Shown here: one piece after another, positions 1 to 5,910 of the stretch | Layout of the letters: the number at the start of each line of letters is the position of its first letter | Numbering within the stretch: position 1 is the first letter of the stretch | NCBI GenBank assembly: GCA_903877345.1 | Contig: CAIRDL010001187.1 | Location: forward strand, 1 to 8,085 | Direction: 5' to 3' | Origin: an uncultured Oscillochloris sp. | Lineage (GTDB): Bacteria; Chloroflexota; Chloroflexia; Chloroflexales; Chloroflexaceae | DNA: 8,085 bases | Program-made: the position numbers and the translations under genes | The notes under the pieces: model-generated | What the model was told of the DNA's origin: nothing | Database searches by the model: none | The model's input: the letters and a program-made list of their open reading frames with translations, nothing else

Positions 1-240
1 CAAGCGAAGGCGATGGTGGAGGCCCAGTTCATCAAGCAGGCCGATGAGCGTGCGGTCGCTGCTGAGAATGGCGTGGTAGTAGCGGTCGCAGGTCAATCCG
101 TTCAGTTCAGCGAAGGTGGTGCGACCCATCAGTCCGCCCAGCGTGGGGGCACGTTCCCACAGCCGCACGCGCTGACCTTGCTTGAGGATTTCGTAGGCGA
201 GGGTTAGGCCAAGAATGCCGCCCCCAATAATGTCAACCAT
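1..240 (-). CDS. FAD-dependent amine-oxidase/protoporphyrinogen-oxidase-like oxidoreductase, N-terminal 80 codons (cut by window edge)
   Basis: The minus-strand reading frame starts at ATG 238-240 and stays open to the window edge, so only the first 80 residues are visible. Residues 2-11 (VDIIGGGILG) form a Rossmann GxGxxG dinucleotide-binding turn. An acidic residue (E29 in RLWER) sits at the end of the second strand where it would hold the adenosine ribose, and a GG doublet follows at 35-36, as in the FAD-binding amine-oxidase/UDP-galactopyranose-mutase-like superfamily. The segment around residues 50-64 (CDRYYHAILSSDRTLI) resembles oxidoreductases often found in polysaccharide clusters. 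The start is supported by GGGAGG six bases upstream. It lies 15 bases after the aminotransferase stop, so it is probably in the same operon. It may oxidise or reduce a sugar or lipid intermediate. The substrate cannot be told, and the catalytic half is outside the window. Confidence 0.82.
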   Translation of the reverse strand, partial: MVDIIGGGILGLTLAYEILKQGQRVRLWERAPTLGGLMGRTTFAELNGLTCDRYYHAILSSDRTLIGLLDELGLHHRLRL

Positions 241-255
241 GAGCGGCCTCCCAAC

Positions 256-1356
256 TTACGCGCCGACGGCGGTAGTTTCAAGCAGCGGCAAGCTGTTGAG
301 CGCCGCGACGATCTGTTCACGGTCAGTGGCGCTTAGTCCTGGGTGAACGGGCAAGGCGAGCACCTCGCGGGCGGCCTGCTCACTCTTGGGGAGATGGTCG
401 GTGTAGCCAAGCTCGCGGAAGAGCTGCTGTTGGTGGATGGGTATCGGGTAAAAGATTGCCGTACCAACGCCTTGGTCGGCCAGGTAGCGCGCTGCGGCGT
501 CGCGGTCGCCAGCGACGCGGAGGGTGTATTGGTGGTAGACGTGCTGTACGTCGCCGTAGGTTTGGGGCTTGCTGAGCCTGGGGTGCGTGATCTTGGCCGT
601 GAAGTAGGCGGCATTGGCGCGACGCGCCGCAGTGAAGACTTCGAGCTTGGCGAGTTGGGCGAGGCCCAGGGCGGCCTGAAGATCCATCATGCGGAAGTTG
701 TAGCCGAGCAGTTCATGGTGATAGCGCACCCGGCTGCCGTGATTCCGCAGGAGCCGGAGCCGATCCGCGATCTGCTCGTCATTGGTCGTGATCATGCCGC
801 CCTCGCCAGTCGTGATGTTCTTCGTCGCATAGAGCGAGAAGCAGCCCGTCCCAAAACTGCCCGTCGGGCGGCCCTTGTAGGTTGCCCCAACCGCCTGTGC
901 GGCATCCTCAATCATTGCCAGCCCGTAGTGGGCGGCAAGGGCGCCGAGGGCGTCCATATCAGCCGGGTGGCCGTAGAGGTGGACGGGCAGCAGCGCCTTG
1001 GTCGCCGGGGTAATGGCGGCTGCAACAAGCTTGGGATCGAGATTGAAGCTTTGGGGGTCAAGGTCAACGAAACGCGGGCGGGCACCAGTCAGCAGAATGC
1101 TGGTGGCGGTAGCGATGAAGCTGAAGGGCGTAGTGATGACCTCGTCGCCAGGGCCGATGCCGTGGGCGAGGAGCGCCAGATGCAGCGCCGCCGTGCCTGA
1201 ACTCACCGCCACCGCGTAGCGCACGCCGCAATGGGCGGCGAACGCCTGCTCGAAGCAAGCGACCTGGGGCCCCTGGGCAATCACCCCTGAGCGGAGTACC
1301 GCGAGTACCGCCGCTTCTTCCTCGGCCCCGATCTGCGGACATGCAATGGGAATCAT
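256..1356 (-). CDS. DegT/DnrJ/EryC1/StrS-family PLP-dependent sugar aminotransferase
   Basis: This 366-residue protein has the normal length for the family, which transfers an amino group from glutamate (usually) to a keto-sugar nucleotide in the cytoplasm. Visible landmarks in order are: SSGTAALHLAL at 52-62 (phosphate-binding turn); GDEVITTPFSF at 70-80; PVHLYGHPADMD at 124-135; IEDAAQAVGATYKG at 149-162 with D151 (pyridine nitrogen) and Q154; and FSLYATKNITTGEGGMI at 173-189 with K179 as the expected PLP Schiff-base lysine. GYNFRMMDLQAALGLAQL at 218-235 follows as in ArnB/WecE relatives, so all key residues are present. The ATG at 1354-1356 is preceded by GGGGAGAG (1364-1371) seven bases upstream and overlaps the SIS gene stop in an ATGA arrangement, implying translational coupling. 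The family is certain. The product, which could be a 3- or 4-amino sugar, is not deducible from sequence alone. Confidence 0.95.
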   Translation of the reverse strand: MIPIACPQIGAEEEAAVLAVLRSGVIAQGPQVACFEQAFAAHCGVRYAVAVSSGTAALHLALLAHGIGPGDEVITTPFSFIATATSILLTGARPRFVDLDPQSFNLDPKLVAAAITPATKALLPVHLYGHPADMDALGALAAHYGLAMIEDAAQAVGATYKGRPTGSFGTGCFSLYATKNITTGEGGMITTNDEQIADRLRLLRNHGSRVRYHHELLGYNFRMMDLQAALGLAQLAKLEVFTAARRANAAYFTAKITHPRLSKPQTYGDVQHVYHQYTLRVAGDRDAAARYLADQGVGTAIFYPIPIHQQQLFRELGYTDHLPKSEQAAREVLALPVHPGLSATDREQIVAALNSLPLLETTAVGA

Positions 1357-1991
1357 GTAGCATCTCTCCCCACAGCCCGCTCGTGAAGCGGTTCGTCAGC
1401 GAAAAGGTCGGCGGTAGTAAGGAACGTGAGGTTGGCGGTGATCTCGAGGCCAAGGTTCACGGCGAGGGCGTGGCAGACCATGCTATGGACATCTTCGACC
1501 TGGGGCATCACATAGCTCTCAACCCGCAGCGCGAAGGTGGCAAGTTCGGCCAACTGGCCGCCATCAAAGCCGGTGATACCGATGGTCGGCAGCCCGACTT
1601 GGTTGCCCCAGGTGACGGCGCGCACCACATTGGGCGAGTTGCCACTACCCGAGAGGGCGACCAGCAGATCGCCAGGGCGGGCGAGGCTTTGGAGCTGCTC
1701 GACGAAGACGGCAGCGTACTCTTGGTCATTCGACCAAGCCGTCATCAGGGGTACGCTGTCGGTCAGGGCGAGGGCGCGCACCCGGCGAGCCGGCGGGTGA
1801 ATCGTCCACTTGGCGAGATCGCAGGCAAAATGTGAAGCGGTCGCCGCACTGCCGCCGTTGCCACAAACGATGATGGTGCCATCGCGTTCGTAGGTTGACC
1901 AAAGCGCCTCGGCAATCCGATCAAGGGGAGCCTGGGGCAAGGTCTGGAGCGTGTGCATAACTTGCCTGAAATAGTGGGTAAGCTGATTCAT
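1353..1991 (-). CDS. SIS-domain phosphosugar isomerase, GmhA (sedoheptulose-7-phosphate isomerase)-like
   Basis: The protein has 212 residues when started at ATG 1989-1991 (MNQLTHYF). GmhA proteins are near 190-200. The frame stays open further upstream to 2108, but the extra 39 residues are a basic shadow of the overlapping transporter gene and were excluded. The SIS signatures are CGNGGSAATASHFACDL at 43-59 and LSGSGNSPNVVRA at 113-125, which form the phosphosugar pocket. A C-terminal VEDVHSMVCHAL at 165-176 aligns with the GmhA metal/catalytic helix. By that alignment the ligand positions are H54, D58, E166 and H174, where E. coli GmhA has His, Glu, Gln and His. The likely reaction is cytoplasmic ketose/aldose phosphate isomerisation, perhaps to a heptose phosphate for the glycan. 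No heptose kinase or nucleotidyltransferase is visible here, so the substrate is open. The upstream ribosome site (AGAAAGAG) is weak. The gene follows the transporter stop by 26 bases. Confidence 0.88.
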   Translation of the reverse strand: MNQLTHYFRQVMHTLQTLPQAPLDRIAEALWSTYERDGTIIVCGNGGSAATASHFACDLAKWTIHPPARRVRALALTDSVPLMTAWSNDQEYAAVFVEQLQSLARPGDLLVALSGSGNSPNVVRAVTWGNQVGLPTIGITGFDGGQLAELATFALRVESYVMPQVEDVHSMVCHALAVNLGLEITANLTFLTTADLFADEPLHERAVGRDAT

Positions 1992-2017
1992 CGCAGTCTG
2001 GCTCTTTCTAGATTGCT

Positions 2018-2383
2018 TCAGGAGCGTGCGACGAGCAACATGCCCGCGCAGATAATGAGCACGCCGACGGCGCGCAAGGGGCTGATCTGTTCTTTCAGGA
2101 CTAGCCAAGCCAAGAGAAAAATAACGACGTGGTTCAGGCTCACAAATGGGTAGGCGACGCTCAGTTCGAGCCGCGAGAGCGTGATCAGCCAGAAGAAGGT
2201 GCCGATAGCGTAGATCAGCAGACCCCCGATAACCATCGGCGAGGTGGCAATGCTCCAGATGATGCGCGCCGTGCTGCTGATGGTCAGGCTGAGTGGCCCC
2301 ATCTGGGTCATGCCTTGTTTGAGCAGCATTTGGCCGACGACGCCGAGCACCGTGGCGGCGAGAATGAGCATGATGGTACTCAT
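2018..2383 (-). CDS. Small four-helix EamA/SMR-like (DMT superfamily) transporter, ArnE/ArnF-type
   Basis: This 121-residue inner-membrane protein has four predicted helices at about 3-22, 48-68, 75-96 and 102-119. Landmarks are GQMLLKQG at 17-24, AYPFVSLNHVVIFLLAW at 77-93 and VLKEQISPLRAVGVLIICAG at 95-114, which match half-size drug/metabolite-transporter proteins related to ArnE/ArnF. Those work as dimers and are thought to flip polyprenyl-phosphate-linked sugars. Between a WecB epimerase and other sugar genes, export or flipping of a lipid-linked sugar is the likeliest role, but this is inferred. The chosen ATG (2381-2383) begins right at helix 1 and has a strong AGGAAGGGAAG site seven bases upstream. 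An in-frame ATG at 2467, also with a ribosome site, would add 28 mostly polar residues. ArnE and ArnF form a pair, whereas only one such protein is seen here, so it may form a homodimer. Confidence 0.88.
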   Translation of the reverse strand: MSTIMLILAATVLGVVGQMLLKQGMTQMGPLSLTISSTARIIWSIATSPMVIGGLLIYAIGTFFWLITLSRLELSVAYPFVSLNHVVIFLLAWLVLKEQISPLRAVGVLIICAGMLLVARS

Positions 2384-2390
2384 CGCGATT

Positions 2391-2401
2391 CTTCCCTTCC
2401 T
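2391..2401 (-). promoter_or_regulatory. Ribosome binding site for the transporter's preferred (short) start
   Basis: Read on the minus strand this is AGGAAGGGAAG, seven bases before ATG 2381-2383. It is one of two competing sites for the same frame. Its purine run and its position directly before helix 1 favour the 121-residue product. Confidence 0.6.
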
Positions 2402-2474
2402 CGGTAGCGGGTGAGTGCTGACGTCGGCGGTAGTGGGTATGACAAGCCCGTCTTCAATCTGTTGCATGAGGCGT

Positions 2475-2480
2475 TCCTTC
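2475..2480 (-). promoter_or_regulatory. Alternative ribosome binding site (GAAGGA) for a 28-codon-longer transporter start
   Basis: On the minus strand GAAGGA lies seven bases before an in-frame ATG at 2465-2467. This start sits just 18 bases after the epimerase stop, a spacing typical inside operons, so the longer form (149 residues) cannot be dismissed. Confidence 0.4.
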
Positions 2481-2485
2481 GTGGG

Positions 2486-3595
2486 CTAGGGTGCGGCGGC
2501 AACGGCGGGCGGGGCGAACATTAGGGCTTCGACTAGGGTGCAGATGCGTTTGCTGGCCCCACCGCGCATGGCGGGCGGGTTGGCGTGGAGAGCGTCGAGT
2601 CGGGCGGGGCGCAGCGCCTCGACGGCGGTTGCCAGAATGGTTTCGCAGCGATTGCCGACCAACGTGTGAAAGCCGCATGCCACCAGCGTGTGCCACTCGG
2701 TTTCTTCGCGCAGAATAAGCGCGGGCGTACCAAGCACCGCCGCTTCCTCTTGCAGCCCACCAGAATCGGTGAGCAGCGCACGGGCCGCACCGACAAGCCG
2801 CAGGGTGTCAAGGTAGCCCAGGGGCGGGCACAGCTTAATCCCAGGGGGCAAGGTCAGGTTTTGCGCTGTCAGGGCAGCTAAGGTGCGAGGATGCGCGGGA
2901 AAGACGATGGGCTGGGCCTCGGCCAGGGTCGCCAGGGCCGCGAGGATGCCGGGGAGGATTGCGGGGGTCGTGTTCTCGGCGCGGTGCAGGGTAAGCGCCA
3001 AGTAGTGCCCCGGCTCCACCTCAAGCCGGTTGAGGATACGGGAGCGGGCCGCAAAGGGACGGGCGCGCTCACAGGCGTCTATCGCGGTCGAGCCGACAAG
3101 GGCAATGCGTTTGGCGGGAATACCCTCAGCCAAAAGGTGGCTGACAGCAACCTCGTCGGGGGCACAGAGGAGGCTGGCGAGATGATCAATCACGATACGG
3201 TTCTGTTCTTCGGGCATGGCCCGGTTGAACGAACGGCAGCCCGCTTCAACATGCACCACCGCGATCTGAAGCTTAGCGGCGCAAAGGGCACCGGCCAAAG
3301 CCGTGTTGGTGTCGCCCTGCACAATCACCACCGCCGGAGCCTCGGCCTGCAAAATCGGTTCAAGCCGACTGAGCATGCGGGCCGTCTGCTCGCCGTGGGA
3401 GGCTGAGCCAACGTTGAGGGTGTAATCCGGCGCGGGCAGCTCAAGTTCAGCGAAGAAGCGTGCGTCCAGTTCGTAGCTGTAGTGTTGCCCTGAGTGGACG
3501 AGCCGGTGGTCGCAATGCTGGTACAGCAAGGGAATCAGCGGCGCAAGCTTGATCAGTTCGGGGCGCGTGCCGAGGAACGTGAGCACCTTGACCAT
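2486..3595 (-). CDS. wecB: UDP-N-acetylglucosamine 2-epimerase (non-hydrolysing), WecB type
   Basis: The protein has 369 residues, close to the usual 370-380. It interconverts UDP-GlcNAc and UDP-ManNAc in the cytoplasm, the entry step to ManNAc and ManNAcA-containing glycans. Family signatures in order are: FLGTRPELIKLAPLI at 7-21 (K16 matches K15 of E. coli); HSGQHYS at 34-40; VQGDTNTALAGAL at 92-104 (D95); VEAGCRSFNRAMPEEQNR at 116-133 (E117, E129/E130); LTLHRAENT at 201-209 (H204); FPAHPRT at 232-238; LLTDSGGLQEEA at 274-285; and REETEWHTLV at 296-305. All expected catalytic and UDP-binding residues are present. Its ATG (3593-3595) shares one base with the stop of the GT2 gene (TGATG), and a GGGGGAGG site lies inside the end of that gene, so translation is likely coupled. 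No wecC-like dehydrogenase is visible, so UDP-ManNAc may be used directly or oxidised by an enzyme encoded elsewhere. Confidence 0.96.
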   Translation of the reverse strand: MVKVLTFLGTRPELIKLAPLIPLLYQHCDHRLVHSGQHYSYELDARFFAELELPAPDYTLNVGSASHGEQTARMLSRLEPILQAEAPAVVIVQGDTNTALAGALCAAKLQIAVVHVEAGCRSFNRAMPEEQNRIVIDHLASLLCAPDEVAVSHLLAEGIPAKRIALVGSTAIDACERARPFAARSRILNRLEVEPGHYLALTLHRAENTTPAILPGILAALATLAEAQPIVFPAHPRTLAALTAQNLTLPPGIKLCPPLGYLDTLRLVGAARALLTDSGGLQEEAAVLGTPALILREETEWHTLVACGFHTLVGNRCETILATAVEALRPARLDALHANPPAMRGGASKRICTLVEALMFAPPAVAAAP

Positions 3596-4350
3596 CAGTG
3601 AGCCTCCCCCGAAAGCGGCACCGCTGGTCGGCCCAGCCGCCGTCGGCTGATCAGGGTGACCATGTAGCCAAGATGAGCGCGGGTGATGCGGAACATTTTG
3701 GCCTTGGATTGGCCGTACTGGCGCACGCGCAGGGTGGTTGGGTATTCAGCGATCTGGAAACCGGCGAGGGCCGCCTCGACCAGCAACTGCGTGACCATGA
3801 GAAAACCGTCGGCGCTGGGGTGGATGCGCTCAAGCACCTCGCGACGGTAGGCGCGAAAGAGGGCGGTGTAGGTGTGGATGCGCCAGTCAATAAGCAGCCG
3901 GTAACAGAGCGAAGCTCCTTTGCTGATCAGCACCCGATAGGCGGGCACATGCTCAACTGCACCTTTGGGGTGATATGGCGAGGCAGTGACCACAGCAATG
4001 CCAGGGGTTAGCCGGTCGAGCAGGGCCGGGAGTTCACTGAACGGGTAGGTGCCATCGCTGTCGCAGGTGACGATGATTGCGCCCTCGGCGTGAGCAAAGC
4101 CAGTGCGTAACGCAGCACCCAGACCCCGGTTACGGTCGTGGCGGACGACACGCGCTTCGGGTACAGCGGCAAAAGCGGCGGCAAGAAGGTCGCCTGTGCC
4201 GTCGGTACTCCCGTCGTCCACCAAGACCAACTCGAGGCTGCCGCGCTGCCGCAACGCGGGCAGCACCTTGCCGATGCGCTCCCGCATCACAGGCAGACCC
4301 GCTGCCTCGTTGTAGCAGGGAACGACGACTGATAGATCGCATGAGGTCAT
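3595..4350 (-). CDS. Glycosyltransferase family 2, dolichyl/polyprenyl-phosphate-sugar synthase-like
   Basis: The protein has 251 residues with a GT-A fold pattern. LSVVVPCYNEAAGLPVM at 6-22 begins the nucleotide-binding domain, LVLVDDGSTDGTGDLL at 41-56 carries the Asp pair, RNRGLGAALRTGFAHAEG at 73-90 follows, and TCDSDGTYP at 95-103 is the metal-binding DxD. GAALRTGF and the acceptor-side region near 180-215 (DGFLMVTQLL, then YGQSKAKMF) are typical of enzymes that load mannose or another sugar onto a polyprenyl phosphate. Unlike ArnC or GtrB there is no hydrophobic C-terminal membrane pair; the protein ends in a basic stretch (ISRRRLGRP at 234-242), so peripheral membrane binding is likely. 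The start (4348-4350) has a consensus GGAGGT at 4359-4364. It is the first gene after the repeat-filled gap, so a promoter for the downstream six genes is expected there, though none is clear. Sugar donor unknown. Confidence 0.93.
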   Translation of the reverse strand: MTSCDLSVVVPCYNEAAGLPVMRERIGKVLPALRQRGSLELVLVDDGSTDGTGDLLAAAFAAVPEARVVRHDRNRGLGAALRTGFAHAEGAIIVTCDSDGTYPFSELPALLDRLTPGIAVVTASPYHPKGAVEHVPAYRVLISKGASLCYRLLIDWRIHTYTALFRAYRREVLERIHPSADGFLMVTQLLVEAALAGFQIAEYPTTLRVRQYGQSKAKMFRITRAHLGYMVTLISRRRLGRPAVPLSGEAH

Positions 4351-4358
4351 CGCTGGAT

Positions 4359-4364
4359 ACCTCC
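4359..4364 (-). promoter_or_regulatory. Ribosome binding site (GGAGGT) of the GT2 gene
   Basis: A full GGAGGT lies eight bases before ATG 4348-4350 on the minus strand. It is the clearest ribosome site in the window and fixes this start at the head of the second half of the cluster. Confidence 0.75.
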
Positions 4365-4368
4365 ACAG

Positions 4369-4384
4369 ATTTTAGATTTTAGAT
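4369..4384. repeat. Heptad tandem repeat ATTTTAG (inverted relative to the two copies downstream)
   Basis: This is a little over two units of the 7-base motif ATTTTAG. The same motif occurs as its complement, CTAAAAT, at 4445-4458 and 4574-4587, giving three short arrays in one 220-base stretch. On the minus strand TAAAAT could serve as a -10 box for the GT2 gene, but no matching -35 box was found. Confidence 0.75.
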
Positions 4385-4444
4385 GGTGGATTGTCGCAGT
4401 GGGAAGGACTGGAGTTACTCGGACGGGGAAGGCGCTACGCCAAG

Positions 4445-4459
4445 CTAAAATCTAAAATC
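4445..4459. repeat. Left flanking heptad repeat (CTAAAATCTAAAATC)
   Basis: This 15-base string is identical to the one at 4574-4588. The two form perfect direct repeats immediately outside the palindromic element at 4461-4572. They could be an insertion-generated duplication, or simply two pre-existing heptad arrays. Confidence 0.8.
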
Positions 4460-4460
4460 G

Positions 4461-4572
4461 CACTACCGCAAAAGTAACGCTGTGAGGCGTCTTGTCATTC
4501 TGAGCGCAGCGAAGAATCCCGGCCGGGACCCTTCGCTGCGCTCAGGGTGACAGCGTGCCTTTTGCGGTAGTG
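4461..4572. repeat. 112-base nested palindrome, MITE/REP-like element
   Basis: The ends are a perfect 14-base inverted repeat, CACTACCGCAAAAG (4461-4474) against CTTTTGCGGTAGTG (4559-4572). Inside lie two 29-base arms, 4494-4522 and 4523-4551, with 25 of 29 positions complementary and no spacer between them at CCGG. The arms contain TCATTCTGAGCGCAGCGAAG, a string I recall as a widely dispersed intergenic repeat in Chloroflexota and other bacteria; this is from memory and unsearched. There is no open reading frame, so it would be non-autonomous. As RNA it would form a long hairpin between the GT4 pair and the GT2 operon and could act as a transcription pause or mRNA-stabilising structure. No T-tract makes it a standard terminator. 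Confidence 0.85.
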
Positions 4573-4573
4573 C

Positions 4574-4588
4574 CTAAAATCTAAAATC
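4574..4588. repeat. Right flanking heptad repeat (CTAAAATCTAAAATC)
   Basis: Perfect copy of 4445-4459 on the other side of the palindromic element. The rest of this 318-base gap (4351-4668) holds no credible gene. Positions 4589-4668 show only a short direct repeat, CTATGCCGT, at 4619-4627 and 4645-4653. Confidence 0.8.
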
Positions 4589-4668
4589 CAAAGCCCCGCG
4601 CCACTAGTGCGAGTATGCCTATGCCGTGTAACACCCTTCTAAATCTATGCCGTTTGGGGGGTGACAAT

Positions 4669-5910
4669 TCATTTACGGCGTCCGGCACCGGCGGCGCGAT
4701 AGCACTGTTCAAGCAAGGCGGCACTGGTGGCCCAATTGTGGTGCCGTTCGACGTAGGTGCGCCCAGCTTGGCCCAAGGCGGCGCTGCGGGCGGGGCTGGC
4801 TAACAGCGCCAGAATCGCCTCGGCAAAGTCGGGAGCCTCGTCGGCGACGAGCAATTCGCTGCCAGGACGAGCGGCGAGGGCCACGGTCGCTTGGCGCGCC
4901 GCAAGCACCGGCGTGCCCATCGCCATTGCTTCCAGCACCTTATTCTGCACGCCTACCCCGTAGCGCAGGGGCGCAATGGCGAGTGAAGCGCGGGCGAGGT
5001 AGGGGCGCAGGTCGGGCACATAGCCCGTCACGGTGACACGCTGGTCACGGGCGTGGGCTTTGAGCCGTTGGCTGGGGTTGGCCCCCGCAATAACTACCCG
5101 CACCGTCGGGTGCGTGCGCCAGACCAGAGGCATTACAGTGCGTAGCAGGAAGAAGGCGGCGGCTTCGTTGGCGTGGTAACTCAGCTTGCCCGCGAAAATC
5201 ACCGTGGCTGGTTCGCGCTCCGCCCCAGTCGGTTGAAAATAGGCCATGTCAACGCCATTCGGCACCACCGTGATTGGGGTTCCGGGCGGTTCACCAAAAA
5301 AGGTACGCAGTGTCGTGAGCGCCCAGCGATCTTCGGCAGAGGTAAGGGTGATGTGGGCGAACCGGCGACCATAGGCGGCCTCGTAGCGCTTGGTGCGTGC
5401 CAAATCAAGGAGGGCTAACACCCGTGGTCGCAGGGCGGGATTCTTCCGTAGGGTGCGCTCAAAGAGCAGACTGATGCTGTCCACCGCGTCGAGCACCAAG
5501 GGCGGCGGCGCGGCCAAGTCACGGGTCGCGGCCCAGGCCACCTCGGCGGCGCGCAGATGTTCAATATGAACAACCGTGTACGTTCCGCCCACCAAGGCGG
5601 TGCGGACAGCACCGACGAGAGCGGGACTCAGACTGTGGGCCGCTTGGAGCGGCAGGGCACTGGGCAGCGCTCGCAGGTAGTTTTGCAGCGTGGCTGTTCG
5701 CCCGACCGCCACGGGAATGGTGGTGCAAAATGGGCGCAGCGCAGCGAGCGCTTCGGCGTCGGCGCTGCCATGCACCGGGCAAATCAGCGTGAGGGCGTGA
5801 CCACGCGCCGCCAACGTTCGCAGGAACTGGAAGGGGCGCACGCGGATTGGCGAGGGCACGTAGGGCGCAACCATCAACACGCGCAGCGGCTCGTCTGGTG
5901 ATGCGCTCAT
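4669..5910 (-). CDS. Glycosyltransferase family 4 (GT-B fold), second of the tandem pair
   Basis: The protein has 413 residues, the usual length for GT4 enzymes. These transfer a sugar from a nucleotide donor to a lipid-linked or growing glycan at the cytoplasmic membrane face. The N-terminal acceptor domain starts with LRVLMVAPYVPSPIRVRPFQ at 9-28 and RTLAARGHALTLICP at 31-45. The donor half opens with ITVVPNGVDMAYF at 213-225, then FAGKLSYHANEAA at 239-251, VTGYVPDLRPYL at 294-305, and GVGVQNKVLEAMAMGTPVL at 318-336, whose K324 and E327 fit the phosphate-binding part of the EX7E region. The GKLSYHANE and VGVQNKVLEAMAMG blocks resemble exosortase/EPS-associated sugar transferases. No membrane span is seen. 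The ATG (5908-5910) overlaps the preceding stop by four bases (ATGA), with GAGG seven bases upstream, so it is coupled to its neighbour. Donor and acceptor are unknown. Confidence 0.93.
   Translation of the reverse strand: MSASPDEPLRVLMVAPYVPSPIRVRPFQFLRTLAARGHALTLICPVHGSADAEALAALRPFCTTIPVAVGRTATLQNYLRALPSALPLQAAHSLSPALVGAVRTALVGGTYTVVHIEHLRAAEVAWAATRDLAAPPPLVLDAVDSISLLFERTLRKNPALRPRVLALLDLARTKRYEAAYGRRFAHITLTSAEDRWALTTLRTFFGEPPGTPITVVPNGVDMAYFQPTGAEREPATVIFAGKLSYHANEAAAFFLLRTVMPLVWRTHPTVRVVIAGANPSQRLKAHARDQRVTVTGYVPDLRPYLARASLAIAPLRYGVGVQNKVLEAMAMGTPVLAARQATVALAARPGSELLVADEAPDFAEAILALLASPARSAALGQAGRTYVERHHNWATSAALLEQCYRAAGAGRRK

Noticed and set aside
343..1200. Long plus-strand open frame (285 codons) opposite the aminotransferase
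   Set aside because: It is antisense to a gene with complete PLP-enzyme motifs, has no family pattern and is explained by GC-rich codon positions.
1341..1835. Plus-strand open frame (164 codons) opposite the SIS gene
   Set aside because: It is a shadow of the SIS gene; its composition follows the reverse complement of conserved codons.
1992..2108. Longer start for the SIS-domain protein
   Set aside because: The added 39 residues are strongly basic, overlap the transporter's 3' end in another frame and do not match the family's N-terminus.
2891..3406. Plus-strand open frame (171 codons) opposite the epimerase
   Set aside because: It lies wholly inside wecB, where all motifs are intact on the other strand, and shows no recognisable domain.
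4619..4653. Nine-base direct repeat CTATGCCGT, 26 bases apart
   Set aside because: Too short and only two copies; no associated structure or clear regulatory role.
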